A DNA stretch of 64,000 nt, from NCBI GenBank assembly GCA_016716125.1, contig JADJWZ010000014.1, forward strand, positions 59,184 through 123,183. The letters are read 5' to 3'. The translations under genes and the position numbers were made by a program. The notes beneath the pieces were generated by a model that saw nothing but the letters and a program-made list of their open reading frames with translations, ran no database searches and was not told where the DNA came from. This DNA is from Ignavibacteria bacterium. Lineage in GTDB: Bacteria > Bacteroidota > Ignavibacteria > Tepidaquicellales > Tepidaquicellaceae. Within the stretch, counting starts at the first letter, position 1, and the number at the start of each line of letters is the position of its first letter. Positions 17,981-28,800 of this stretch are shown one piece after another.

Positions 17981-19600
17981 ATGAAATACTCACTACACCT
18001 TTTTATAATTATTGTAATTATATCAGTTTTATCTGTAATATCAATTAATCCGCACAATGCATATTCACAGTCAAGAGGACTAGAGTTCGGGGATATTGTA
18101 TGGCAAATATTAATTCCTGACAATCCGGGAACAACTTTTAATGATAAGCAGATCAGAAGTATAAAGCAGATCCCTGATGTTAACGGCGATAATGTAAATG
18201 ACGTCGCAGTAGCTACCGGAAATTACTGGACTATCTGCTTCAGCGGTATTAACGGCGCGATCATCTGGCAGTACAGTACGCACTTCGGTTCGATAAACAC
18301 AGGTTCAGTGGAATGGGAAGAAGCAATGGAAATTGCTGATGTAAATAACGACGGAACTTATGATGTTGTGATCGGCTGCGGCGGAGGGAATGAAATGGTT
18401 TATGCGCTGAACGGTATCAACGGAAATGTCTTATGGTCTTACGGAAGTTCAACTACCACCAGCGACGGAGATATAGAATCCATAAAGATAAAGTACGATT
18501 ACAACGGCGACGGATTTAATGATGCGCTTGTTTCCGCAAGCGGCGTTACTAACGGAGGAAGACACGCCCTGATCTGTCTAAATGCTATAAACGGTGAAGT
18601 GATTTTTTACAGAACACAGCCGCAGCCGTTTACGGATGATGTCGTTGCGACAAAATCAGGCGGAGCGATCGGAGTAAATAATAACGGAGCCCCTTACAGC
18701 GTTACCGGTTTTGATACACTTGGAAATTCAGTATGGAGTTATAACAGTCCCGGAAATACATGGAGTCTTATCGAGGTACCTGATATCGGCGGTGACAGCG
18801 CTGAAGATATAATAGGACTTGGCGGATTCACTGGATCGGTTTTTGCCATTTCAGGAAATACCGGAACGCTGATCTGGACTCAGAATCTCGGATCAAGTAA
18901 CAACGGAAAAATTACTTTATTAAATGACGCTGACGGAAACGGATTTGCGGATATTACACTTTCAGCGCCGCAGTCTGCAAACAGAGTTGATACAAAGACA
19001 GGAAATATTATCTGGACAAATTTTTTAAGCTCATCTTATCTGAGAGGCATTGATAACATAGGTGATATTACAGGTGACAGCATTGATGATATTGTAATTG
19101 CCACACAGCTTCAGCCGCGGCTGCTCGTACTTGACGGGATGAACGGAAATATACTTTTTAATCACATCTTCGGTTCAACTCTCTCACAGCGCGGAGACCG
19201 CGCCGCCGTGCTTAATGACATTGACTCAAACGGAATTAATGAATTTCTCGGAGGGAACAGGGAAGGCAGAGTGATCTGCTTTTACGGAGGTAATGGAACA
19301 ATAACATCTGTAAACAATAACAATAATTTATTTCCTGCCGGATATAAACTTTATCAAAACTATCCTAATCCGTTTAATCCGGGAACAGGTATTAAGTTCG
19401 ATATCGCAAAAAGCGTGAATGTGAAACTTGCTGTTTACGATATTCTTGGAAAGGAAATTTCAACCCTTATTAATGAGAAGCTAAACGCCGGATCGTATCA
19501 GGTAAGCTTTGACGGCAGCTCACTTCCAAGCGGTATATATTTCTATCAGCTTAAGAGCGGTGATTATTCTGAAACAATGAAGATGAATTTAATAAAATAG
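17981..19600 (+). CDS. Secreted FG-GAP/PQQ-like beta-propeller protein with T9SS type A sorting domain
   Basis: The ATG at 17981 is preferred: it leads directly into a signal peptide (MKYSLHLFIIIVIISVL, cleavage near AYSQS), while the longer frame starts with an alternative codon. The body has about seven calcium-loop repeats of the FG-GAP/VCBS kind (PDVNGDNVNDVAVATG, ADVNNDGTYDVVIG, YDYNGDGFNDALV, GDITGDSIDDIVIA) with PQQ-like ALNGINGNVLWSYG strands, suggesting one propeller. The last ~85 residues are a type A C-terminal sorting domain (KLYQNYPNPFNPGTGIKFDI ... VYDILGKEISTL), which directs export by the type IX system. Function likely adhesive or surface-structural. Confidence 0.85.
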   Translation: MKYSLHLFIIIVIISVLSVISINPHNAYSQSRGLEFGDIVWQILIPDNPGTTFNDKQIRSIKQIPDVNGDNVNDVAVATGNYWTICFSGINGAIIWQYSTHFGSINTGSVEWEEAMEIADVNNDGTYDVVIGCGGGNEMVYALNGINGNVLWSYGSSTTTSDGDIESIKIKYDYNGDGFNDALVSASGVTNGGRHALICLNAINGEVIFYRTQPQPFTDDVVATKSGGAIGVNNNGAPYSVTGFDTLGNSVWSYNSPGNTWSLIEVPDIGGDSAEDIIGLGGFTGSVFAISGNTGTLIWTQNLGSSNNGKITLLNDADGNGFADITLSAPQSANRVDTKTGNIIWTNFLSSSYLRGIDNIGDITGDSIDDIVIATQLQPRLLVLDGMNGNILFNHIFGSTLSQRGDRAAVLNDIDSNGINEFLGGNREGRVICFYGGNGTITSVNNNNNLFPAGYKLYQNYPNPFNPGTGIKFDIAKSVNVKLAVYDILGKEISTLINEKLNAGSYQVSFDGSSLPSGIYFYQLKSGDYSETMKMNLIK

Positions 19601-19761
19601 GTGCCTTTTTAGAACTGAATTAAATTTTGTTTTATATCCGAACATTACGTTTGGATAGTTTACTAATGTCTTTTGTTACTTCACTGAATAATTCTATTTG
19701 ATTTTTCCAATCAGATAAATTAAGTTGTAAGAAATTAATTTCATTAATTTAACCCTCTATC

Positions 19762-21291
19762 ATGAAAGATGTATTCTCTTCTTTCCGAACTCCTGTTATT
19801 TATTTAACAATTTTAATTACAGTCGTAATTTTTTCAAGGGAAAGTATTTCCCAGGTCTGCACAAACACTTCAGTAGGTCTGACTCCAATCAATGATCTTG
19901 GCTCAGGATATTTCAGAAGTTATCAGGGCGGGCTTTATCCTAACGGAAATAATGTCAGACCTGTCGTTCATGATGATGACGGAGTTGATATTGGTTTGAA
20001 TATTGTTCCGCTCGATACCGGAGGTAATTATGATTCGGTAAACGGAAGAGTGGTTTTGCTTTCTGTTGGAATGTCAAACTGCGCTCAGGAATTTCAGCAG
20101 TTCATGCAGAATGTAAACGGAGCTACATATCTCAATCCAAAATTAGTAATTATAAACGGAGCGCAGGGCGGACAGACTATTGATATAATTAATAACCCTA
20201 ATGCTAACTTCTGGACAGTTATAATTCAGCGGCTTGCTGCTGCAGGTCTGACAGTAAAACAAGTTCAGGCAATCTGGTTTAAAGAAGCGCAGGCAAATCC
20301 ATCCGATACGGCATTCCCGAATTATCCCGACAGTCTGAAGGAGAAATTCAAAACATGTATGGGAATAATGAAGACGAAATATATAAATCTGAAACAGTGT
20401 TATCTGGCAAGCAGGATCTATGCCGGATACGCAACCGGCACTTTGAATCCTGAACCGTATTCGTATTACTCCGGCTGGTCAGTGAAATGGCTGATAGAAG
20501 ATCAGATAAACGGAGATACAAGTTTAATTTATAACGGAATAAATAAAAATTCTCCATGGCTTTCGTGGGGACCGTATACATGGGCAGATGGAATTATACC
20601 GCGAATTGACGGACTGACATGGATCTGTCCGGCGGATTTTGCAGCTGACGGAACGCATCCTTCTGCTGCAGGAAGACAAAAAGTCGCTCTTCGTATAGAT
20701 GATTTTTTTAAAAGGGATGAAACTTCTAAACCCTGGTATCTCCGGTCAGTAACGATCAATGTTACAACGGCAATGGAAGGATTTTTAAATTCGATAACTG
20801 GTAATTTGAATATGCGCGATACTGTCAGAGTTTATTTGAGAAATAATACTTCACCTTATAATGCGCTTGATTCGTCAAAGGCGATAATTGATTCGGTAAG
20901 CATGAAAGGCATTTACAAGTTTTATAACATTACAAACGGAACATATTATCTTCAGGTCCGACACCGAAACAGTATTGAGACATGGAGCAGCGCGGGCGGA
21001 GAGAGTATGACGACAGGATCAATATATAATTATGATTTCACTACCTCGGACAGTCAGGCGTATGGAAATAACATGGTTCTTAAAGACGGTGAATATTGTT
21101 TATACAGCGGCGACGTGAATCAGGATGGCTTAGTTGATTTAACTGATAACTTTTTAATAGATAATGATGCGATCGCTTTTATGACAGGGTATCTGTCTAC
21201 TGATGTGAACGGAGACAGCGTAACTGACCTAAGTGACGCGGTTATAGCTGATAATAATGCGCTGAATTTTGTGGGAAAGGTTACACCTTAA
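19762..21291 (+). CDS. Secreted SGNH-hydrolase-like protein with dockerin-like C-terminal module
   Basis: 509 residues. Signal peptide to ~residue 30. Residues ~90-325 look like a divergent SGNH/GDSL hydrolase: LLSVGMSNCAQEF in the nucleophile block, NGAQGGQ, and DGTHPSAAGRQKVA (DxxH plus serine block near the end of the domain). SGNH enzymes are esterases or carbohydrate deacetylases. From about 20,773 the shared C-terminal module begins (EGFLNSITG, RHRNSIETWSS) with calcium loops DVNQDGLVDLTD and DVNGDSVTDLSD, ending NALNFVGKVTP. The stop overlaps the end of the convergent ~490-aa gene by 11 bp. Confidence 0.75.
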   Translation: MKDVFSSFRTPVIYLTILITVVIFSRESISQVCTNTSVGLTPINDLGSGYFRSYQGGLYPNGNNVRPVVHDDDGVDIGLNIVPLDTGGNYDSVNGRVVLLSVGMSNCAQEFQQFMQNVNGATYLNPKLVIINGAQGGQTIDIINNPNANFWTVIIQRLAAAGLTVKQVQAIWFKEAQANPSDTAFPNYPDSLKEKFKTCMGIMKTKYINLKQCYLASRIYAGYATGTLNPEPYSYYSGWSVKWLIEDQINGDTSLIYNGINKNSPWLSWGPYTWADGIIPRIDGLTWICPADFAADGTHPSAAGRQKVALRIDDFFKRDETSKPWYLRSVTINVTTAMEGFLNSITGNLNMRDTVRVYLRNNTSPYNALDSSKAIIDSVSMKGIYKFYNITNGTYYLQVRHRNSIETWSSAGGESMTTGSIYNYDFTTSDSQAYGNNMVLKDGEYCLYSGDVNQDGLVDLTDNFLIDNDAIAFMTGYLSTDVNGDSVTDLSDAVIADNNALNFVGKVTP

Positions 21292-22756
21292 TTTTACGGC
21301 TTACTGATTTAATATTTTCAAGTTCATCAATCTTTTCTGTAAGCCATATCTTATTTGAGACTTCTTTTTCGCTTAACTCTTTTCTCAGATTTTTCAAATA
21401 ATATTCATCGTATTTCTTATTTTTAATGTTACCTTTTACTTCGGCGAACTTTTTAACAAAGTACAAAAAATTACCGAATATATTTTTTGCGCCGGCAGAG
21501 GTTTTATTATCGTTTGTAATAAAATGTTTCGTTGAATCGATAAGGAAATGAAGTTCATCAAAAAATCCCGATTCGTAATACAGCATCAGCTGAAATCTTC
21601 TGATAGTAATTTTATCAATCACATCCCCGCTTTTTACTTTTGATAAATATTCCAGGGCTGTATCAAATTTTTTTCTTTTAAGATTCAGAGAAACCATTGC
21701 AAACGGATAACACTGCTTACGATGTGAACTGTTAAGTTTGCTTCTGAAATTATCCGCAAAGTTTTCTGCCCAGCTGTATCTGCGAAGATTAGCTGCCATG
21801 CTGACAATATTTGCATACATGTAAGGGTTTATGAAATTATCTTTCCCGTTGTTATAAATTCCGGTTTCTATCATCTGCTTATAAATTTTAAACTGCTCAT
21901 TTATGAATTTTGTATTTCCTTTCATTACCTGATAATTGCAGAAATTTACAAGAGCGGTCAGCACATTATATTTTATCTCCCTGCTCAGTCTGCCGGAGTT
22001 TTTAGCGTAAGAAGTTTTAAGTCTGCGAAAAAAATTTTCATCATCGGGAAAAGTGAGTGTGTCAATTAATGAAGAAAAAATTGAAACAAAAATATTATCC
22101 CGGACCGGACTGTTTTTAAAAAAATCTGAAACGGAATTTAGATACCTTCTGTCATAAGGAATGTTATAAAATACACTGTCATGCAGCGAATTATAATTAC
22201 TGTTATAAAAATTTATAAAGAAAAATATCAGTAAGCTTTCATTCGGTCTGCTGACCGAATTAAACCTGCCGCGCATTTTCTTATCATTTAAAAAAATGTG
22301 ATTAAGTTCACGGGACTCAATCAAATATCTGTAATAAAAATAATCCGGATCAATTTTAGCTTTTTCAAGTTTTGATTTAAACTGTCCGGTGTATTTACTG
22401 AAAAGAGATATCAGGTTTTTATCAAGAAGAGCATCGAGGAGATTAAAGCCGCTTTCAAGTTCGTTTGAATTGAATTTCTCAAACGAAAGAAATTTTTCAG
22501 ATAGTTTCTGAAGTTCGAAGATAAGATTTTTCATTACTCCGTATTGATATTCCCTGCCCGGAAATACCGACTTCCATAATACTTCTTTTTCAAGTTTAGT
22601 GTTTTGAAATTCCGGATAAAATGTTTTTAAAGTATTATAAAGTTTTACTACATTTGAATTTCTGTTATGATAGGGAGAAATTAAAAATGTCCCGAATTTT
22701 TTGAACTGCAGTTTGTCGAAGGTTCTTAATATTTCAAGTAAATTACTGTTCAGCAT
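21281..22756 (-). CDS. Uncharacterised ~490-aa helical protein (paralogue 1)
   Basis: 491 residues, no signal peptide and no catalytic motif seen. The N-terminal ~100 residues carry the family signature: ILRTFDKLQFKKFGTFLISP, then HNRNSNVVKLYNTLKTFYPEF and the VFPGREYQYGVMKNL segment. The rest is predicted all-helical with TPR-like pairs (YANIVSMAANLRRYSWAENF, LNLKRKKFDTALEYLSKVKS). Three further copies lie in this window at 31.4, 42.8 and 47.2 kb. Transcribed divergently from the dockerin-module gene at 23,075. Cytoplasmic scaffold or regulator is the best guess; the function is not known to me. Confidence 0.8.
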   Translation of the reverse strand: MLNSNLLEILRTFDKLQFKKFGTFLISPYHNRNSNVVKLYNTLKTFYPEFQNTKLEKEVLWKSVFPGREYQYGVMKNLIFELQKLSEKFLSFEKFNSNELESGFNLLDALLDKNLISLFSKYTGQFKSKLEKAKIDPDYFYYRYLIESRELNHIFLNDKKMRGRFNSVSRPNESLLIFFFINFYNSNYNSLHDSVFYNIPYDRRYLNSVSDFFKNSPVRDNIFVSIFSSLIDTLTFPDDENFFRRLKTSYAKNSGRLSREIKYNVLTALVNFCNYQVMKGNTKFINEQFKIYKQMIETGIYNNGKDNFINPYMYANIVSMAANLRRYSWAENFADNFRSKLNSSHRKQCYPFAMVSLNLKRKKFDTALEYLSKVKSGDVIDKITIRRFQLMLYYESGFFDELHFLIDSTKHFITNDNKTSAGAKNIFGNFLYFVKKFAEVKGNIKNKKYDEYYLKNLRKELSEKEVSNKIWLTEKIDELENIKSVSRKIKV

Positions 22757-23074
22757 TTTATACTATATTACAGATTATTTCATTAGTAAATAATTACAGA
22801 TCATATCAGCAGCGAAAATTTATCCTGCAATCCTTCTCATTCCGTAAATGCATTTTCTCTGAGAAATTATCATTAATAATTCATAATAACAATTAGATTT
22901 CTGAGGTGAAAACTCTCTTAAAGTTTCTTTGCTTTGCAAATATATTTACTGCAATTTAGTATCCGGTCAGAAGAAAGACGGGGCAGGATTTTAATTATAC
23001 CAAGTAATAAAATTCAAAGAAGTAAAATTATTTACAAAAAATTTTTAATAAATTTAAATATAAACGGAGGTAAA

Positions 23075-25189
23075 ATGTTTTTAAAATTATCAGGCTTAAT
23101 TTTCATACTGCTCTTAAGCTCAAATGCTTATCCGCAGAATAAAAAAGTTCAGCCCGAGGAAACGCCGGTTGAAGTTAAAGCAGACTTTGACAGAAACAAT
23201 AATCAGTCTGTTTACAGGGATCCGCAGCTTACTAATGAAATATCCATACTCGAAAGCAATCTCCTATCTGCAAAGAAGACAGGAAATACTTTTGACGTTT
23301 TGAATATTCAGAAACAGCTTGACGCTCTTACCGGATCGGTTACCAAACCCGGAGATGAATTTCCTCTTAAATTAATAAAGCCTGAAGAGATTCAGTCTGA
23401 TAATATAAATATCGGACTGGTCACGCCTGTAACCGGTACAAAAGGAGTTGCAACATGCACGGAGCAGGTCGGCGTTACAGCCGGAAGGATATGGACTGCC
23501 GCAGTCTCCGGTCCTCAGAGCGGAGCTACTCCTGATCAGCTGAGGTTATGCTTTTCGGATGACGGTGGAAAGACATGGATAGAAAAAGCAACTGTAGGAT
23601 TTTCAGCCGGCAACAGAATGTGGCAGGATCAGATTGACATTGAGCTGATAGAAAACAGCAGCGGGGATAAATTTATCTGGACAGCATTCGGATATGCGAC
23701 AAATAATTATGCAGGACAGTACAGGATCGGAGTAACAATTGTAAGAATTACAGGAACACTCGATTACGCCGGATATACTCTTAACTGGCCAGGAACCGTA
23801 AATTCAAACTATTACTGGAAACCCCGCATTGTCTCGGACAATGAAGCATATTCGTCAAATCCATGGGTGTACATAACCACATGCATGGACAGCGCGGTCG
23901 CCGGAGGATATTATTCAGGTGAGAAAGTTGCAATATGTTATTCACCATACACTGTCTCTCCGGTCTTTACATATAAGGCAACCGGATTTTTAGGATTACT
24001 CTTCAGATATCCTGTCGATTACTATGTTGACATTGCCTATTTCAGAAACGGCGGACAGGATTCCATACTTGTAGTCGAGTCAAGTCTTGAAGACTCATCG
24101 AGAATTATTTTAGCAAAAACTTCCATCGGCTCATTCATCTCCTCATCTTTTGCAACGTATGCAGGAAACATAAGCTCAATACCGGATAAGAGAGCATATC
24201 AGGCATACATTGCTTCGGCGGGCGGTTATAATAATTTAATGATCGTGAACCTCCGCAAATATTCAGCGACGGACTGGGATATAGAATATTACCTTTCAAC
24301 GAACGGAAGCGCCGGCTGGTCAAACGGCTACGTGGATTACCGGACAAACAATTCCACAAGAGCTGATATCATCGGATTCAGAAGTGCACCGGGTTTTTAT
24401 TCATGCGCGTATTCGGAGATCACAAATTCGTTAATACCGGTTACTTATTGTTCGGCGGAAAACAATGTCTGGGGCGGGATCGTCGCACAGATGAATCACA
24501 TCAACACCAATCCTTATACTGCTCAGCCGAGACCGGGAATAAAATACGGACCGCAGGGAGAAAGCTGTTTCGCAGTTTGGACGGAATACAGCGGCAGCAC
24601 AAATGTCTGGGCTTCACTGGGATGTTCGGGAACTCCGCGAACATACAAGAATCTCTCATTCAATGGATTTATCGAAGGATCTTATAATCCAAATACAAAT
24701 ATGATGATTGGTGATACAATAAGATTGTACTTAAGAAACAGTTCCTCACCATATAATATAATTGATTCATCAAAAGCCCGTGTTGGTAACGGCGGTAACG
24801 GATTATTTGAATTCGATAATTCGGATAACTTTGTTAATTATTATATACAGGTGAAGCACAGAAATTCGCTCGAAACATGGAGCGGCAGTACATTGCAGTT
24901 CGTGACACAGTATAATTCATACGAGTTCTCGTCAGATGTTATACAGGCATACGGAAGCAATATGACGCAGGTGGATAATACGCCTGTCAGATTTGCATTT
25001 TACGGAGGCGATGTAAATCAAGACGGGACGATAGATCTGTCTGATGGAAGTCTGATTGATAATGATGCAATAAATTTCGAAACAGGATATCTGCCGACTG
25101 ATGTAAACGGTGATGGGATTGTTGACGTTGCTGATGCGGTGTTTGCGGATAATAATTCATTTAACTTTATAGGAAAGATTACTCCTTAA
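23075..25189 (+). CDS. Secreted sialidase-like (BNR) propeller protein with dockerin-like C-terminal module
   Basis: The ATG at 23075 is chosen over a longer frame because GGAGG sits at 23066-23070 and the ATG opens a signal peptide (MFLKLSGLIFILLLSSNAYP). About 704 residues. Residues ~110-520 contain an Asp-box (SDDGGKTW) and repeated short beta motifs as in BNR/sialidase-type propellers; catalytic sialidase arginines are not evident, so binding rather than cleavage is likely. The C-terminal module runs from about 24,664 (GFIEGSYNPN) to NFIGKITP with calcium loops DVNQDGTIDLSD and DVNGDGIVDVAD. Heptamer repeats begin at its stop codon. Confidence 0.75.
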   Translation: MFLKLSGLIFILLLSSNAYPQNKKVQPEETPVEVKADFDRNNNQSVYRDPQLTNEISILESNLLSAKKTGNTFDVLNIQKQLDALTGSVTKPGDEFPLKLIKPEEIQSDNINIGLVTPVTGTKGVATCTEQVGVTAGRIWTAAVSGPQSGATPDQLRLCFSDDGGKTWIEKATVGFSAGNRMWQDQIDIELIENSSGDKFIWTAFGYATNNYAGQYRIGVTIVRITGTLDYAGYTLNWPGTVNSNYYWKPRIVSDNEAYSSNPWVYITTCMDSAVAGGYYSGEKVAICYSPYTVSPVFTYKATGFLGLLFRYPVDYYVDIAYFRNGGQDSILVVESSLEDSSRIILAKTSIGSFISSSFATYAGNISSIPDKRAYQAYIASAGGYNNLMIVNLRKYSATDWDIEYYLSTNGSAGWSNGYVDYRTNNSTRADIIGFRSAPGFYSCAYSEITNSLIPVTYCSAENNVWGGIVAQMNHINTNPYTAQPRPGIKYGPQGESCFAVWTEYSGSTNVWASLGCSGTPRTYKNLSFNGFIEGSYNPNTNMMIGDTIRLYLRNSSSPYNIIDSSKARVGNGGNGLFEFDNSDNFVNYYIQVKHRNSLETWSGSTLQFVTQYNSYEFSSDVIQAYGSNMTQVDNTPVRFAFYGGDVNQDGTIDLSDGSLIDNDAINFETGYLPTDVNGDGIVDVADAVFADNNSFNFIGKITP

Positions 25190-25292
25190 TAGTTAGTAGT
25201 TAATAGTTAGTAGTTAATAGTTACGAAAGGAGTTACGAATGATGAATTACAAATGACGAATTACTAATGATTAATTATAAATGACGAATAGC
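25186..25292. repeat. Heptamer repeat tract downstream of a surface-protein gene
   Basis: Runs of the 7-bp unit TTAATAG/TTAGTAG start at the gene's TAA stop (25187) and are followed by the second 7-bp family, TTACGAA/TGACGAA. The same two units recur after other genes in this region. Confidence 0.8.
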
Positions 25293-25819
25293 TAAAATTT
25301 TTTTTAAACAATTGTTAAGAGTTTTTATTTGTGATGAGCTATACGACGAAGCAATCTCTGAAGACACTGCAATTTTCTTTTAAGTGTAAAGTAATTCCGA
25401 CTTAAAGACTGAGATTGCTTCACCGTAAAATAACGGTTCGTAAATAAGATTGTCATCAGGAAAAACAAATTGAAATACTATTTCCCTTTTTCCGCAATAA
25501 ATTTACAGAAAGAAGTCCAAATATTTTTCATTGTATTCAGGTAACAAACACTTATCGAATAATTGCAAATCTGCAATAAAATCATAGGAAATGAATTTAA
25601 CATTGTAATACACTCATCAAAAACTAAGTAACTTTCTTCAGAAAAATTCTTTGCGTTTTGAAGCTGTATTTTCGAAATTCGAAAGTATCAATATCGATTC
25701 TCAAATCATGATGCCGCTAAATTTATCAGCGAGCTGACACATTCAAGATTAATTATAAAGAGAAACTCAGATAACATATTATCTATTCACGAAAATTTTA
25801 AAATCGAATCAAAATTATT
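25190..25819. other. 630-bp intergenic region with a palindromic element
   Basis: Holds the heptamer tract up to ~25,292 and then no convincing gene. GAAGCAATCTC at 25348-25358 pairs perfectly with GAGATTGCTTC at 25411-25421. The sequence ACGACGAAGCAATCTC resembles a dispersed palindromic repeat I know from several bacterial genomes. A similar degenerate copy (GAGCGAAGTAATCTC) is at about 58,681. The rest is AT-rich leader sequence for the gene at 25,820. Confidence 0.6.
25348..25421. repeat. 11-bp perfect inverted repeat (REP-like GAAGCAATCTC element)
   Basis: Arms 25348-25358 and 25411-25421, separated by 52 bp. The arms can pair as an RNA or DNA hairpin. Likely an intergenic palindromic repeat rather than a transposon. 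Confidence 0.55.
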
Positions 25820-28800
25820 ATGGAAAAACCATTTATCAAAACATTCATCTTAACAGTTCTGTTAACATTTCATTCATCCAATGACTCACAATCGGCAAGC
25901 ATGGAAAATCAGAACAGCAAAACATCTCAAATAAATGGCGCTATAAATTCAGCCAATACATCCGAAAATTCAGAAATAAAGGATTCGCTTTCCGGGCTTA
26001 TGAATGACGATAGGTTGAAAAATCTTCGTGATGAAAAAGGAAATTTACTACTTAAGGAAAATGAAGAAAATCCTGAAGGCGATGCATTTCAAAGAAAAGT
26101 TTTTAACGGATATCAGCTTGGTTCAAGTTTTGGAAACTCTGTCGCATCAGCAGGTGATGTGAACGGCGACGGGTATGATGATATTATAGTCGGGGCAAGC
26201 GCATATTCCACTGTGACCGGCAGAGCGTATATTTTCTACGGAGGAATTATAATGAATTCCGTCCCTGATGTGATCATGACGGGAGAAGCGATAAATAATC
26301 AATTCGGATTTTCAGTATCTTCCGCCGGAGATGTCAATGGCGACGGATATGCTGATGTAATTGTAGGCGCTATGGGATATTCTTCAAATACAGGAAGAGC
26401 TTATATATATTTCGGAGGAGCTAATATGAATAATGCTGCGGATGTCATTTTGACCGGCTTAGGTGTAAATAATAGATTCGGAGGTTCAGTTTCTTCTGCC
26501 GGAGATGTCAACGGAGACGGATATTTTGATGTAATTGTTGGAGCTTATTCTTATAATTCCAGTACGGGCAGAACATATGTATATTACGGAGGAGCGTCTA
26601 TGAATAATGTTGCGGATGTAATTATGACAGGGGTTTCGACAAATATATTTTTTGGCTGGTCGGTCTCTTCAGCAGGCGATGTGAACGGAGACGGGTATTC
26701 GGACGTGATCATCGGCGCTTACAAGTTTTCCTCTAACACCGGCAGAGTTTATTTATATTACGGCGGAGCATCAATGAATAATATTTCAGATGTAATAATG
26801 AATGGCGAAGCAAATTCCTTATTTGGATTTTCTGTATCCCCGGCAGGAGATATAAACGGAGACGGATTTTCCGATATAATAATAGGAGCGCATCTCTATT
26901 CTTCCATTACCGGCAGAGCTTACATTTATTTAGGCGGAGCATCGATGGATAATATTGCTGATGTAATATTTACAGGTGAGACGGCTGGTGATCTTTTCGG
27001 CAGTTCTGTTTCCTCTGCAGGAGATATAAACGGCGACGGATATTCAGATATAATAATCGGAGCATCAGGATATGTTTCTTATACCGGCAAGGTATATATT
27101 TATTTTGGAGGAGTCAGTATGAATAATATTTCTGATGCAATATTCACAGGAGATGAGGCAAATAATTATTTCGGACATTCCGTATCCATAGCAGGTGATG
27201 TAAACGGCGACGGATATTCTGATGTGATAGTCGGAGCTCTTGGATATTCCGGAAATACAGGTAAAGCTTTTATATTTGATTATTTTCTTAAAGGGGAAAT
27301 TATTCCGGACTTAATAATGACAGGAGATACTTCTGAAATTCGCTTTGGGTATTCAGTTTCCTCAGCAGGGGATGTAAACGGAGACGGTTATGATGATGTA
27401 ATTGCCGGAGCGTACAGAGATAATTCATTTACCGGAAGTGCGTATATTTTCTTTGGCGGAGAATCAATGGACAATACTGCCGATGTTACATTGACAGGTG
27501 AGACGACTTTCAGTTACTTTGGATATTCTGTGTCGTCAGCTGGAGATGTGAACGGAGACGGTTATGATGATGTGATCATCGGAGCTTACGGCTATTCTTC
27601 AGCTACAGGCAGAGCTTTCATTTATTATGGCGGAGCTTCTATGAATAATGCTGCGGATGTTATTTTGACAGGTGAAACAGCAGGAGATTACTTTGGAACT
27701 TGTGTTTCAGCTTCAGGAGATGCGAACGGAGACGGATTCAGTGATGTGATTGTCGGAGCACTGGAATATTCTAATTCTACAGGCAGAGTTTATCTTTATT
27801 ATGGCGGAGCAAGTATGAATAATATTGCAGATATAGTATTTACCGGTGAGGCGATAGATAATAATTTCGGAATTGCAATTTCTTCAGCCGGAGATGTAAA
27901 CGGCGACGGTTATTCAGACGTGATTATCGGAAGTCACAGATATTCCGGTTATACAGGAAGAGCATATATATATTTCGGAGGAGTATCAGCAGACAGTGCT
28001 GCAGATGTTATCATGACAGGTGAGGCATCGAACAGTAGATTCGGATATTCTGTGTCTTCAGCCGGAGATGTAAACGGTGACGGTTATTCAGATGTAATTG
28101 CAGGAGCATTTAATCAGTCTTCAGGTCACGGCAGAGCGTTTGTTTTTTTCGGCGGAGCATCGATGAATAATACAGCAGATGTTATTCTTGCCGGTGAGGC
28201 AATTATCAGTAATTTTGGATTTTCTGTTTCTTCTGCCGGTGATATAAACGGCGATGGTTATTCTGATGTAATTGTTGGAGCATATTATATAAATTCATCT
28301 GCAGGAAAAGCGTATATTTTTTTTGGGGGATATAATATGGATATTATATCTGATGTATTAATGACAGGTGAAACAAGCAATAATTATTTCGGTTATTCCG
28401 TTTCTTCTGCAGGAGATGTAAACGGCGACGGATATTCGGATGTGATTGCCGGCGCTTACGGATATTCCTCATCTGCAGGCAGATCATATATATACAAAGG
28501 TTCGGCTATATCCGTGAAGCCGGTTATGTTACATGTCAAAGATGTGCCAAACGATCAGGGAGGAGTGGTAAATCTTAAATGGTCTAAAAGTATGCTTGAA
28601 GCTTACGGCTTTGGAAATATTACAAATTATCTTATTTACAGAAGCGTTCCCCCCGGTCTCACCGGTTATCAATGGGTTCAGATAGCAGATATATCAGCTG
28701 TAAATTTTCCGTTTTACTATTACGATGCAAATACTTTGACTGACTCTTCTTCAAGCGCAAGCGGGAATACTTATTTCCTTATAAAAGCAAGAAATGGAAA

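Noticed and set aside
22934..23074. N-terminal extension of the sialidase-like protein from 22934
   Set aside because: GGAGG directly before ATG 23075 and the signal peptide starting there show the true start.
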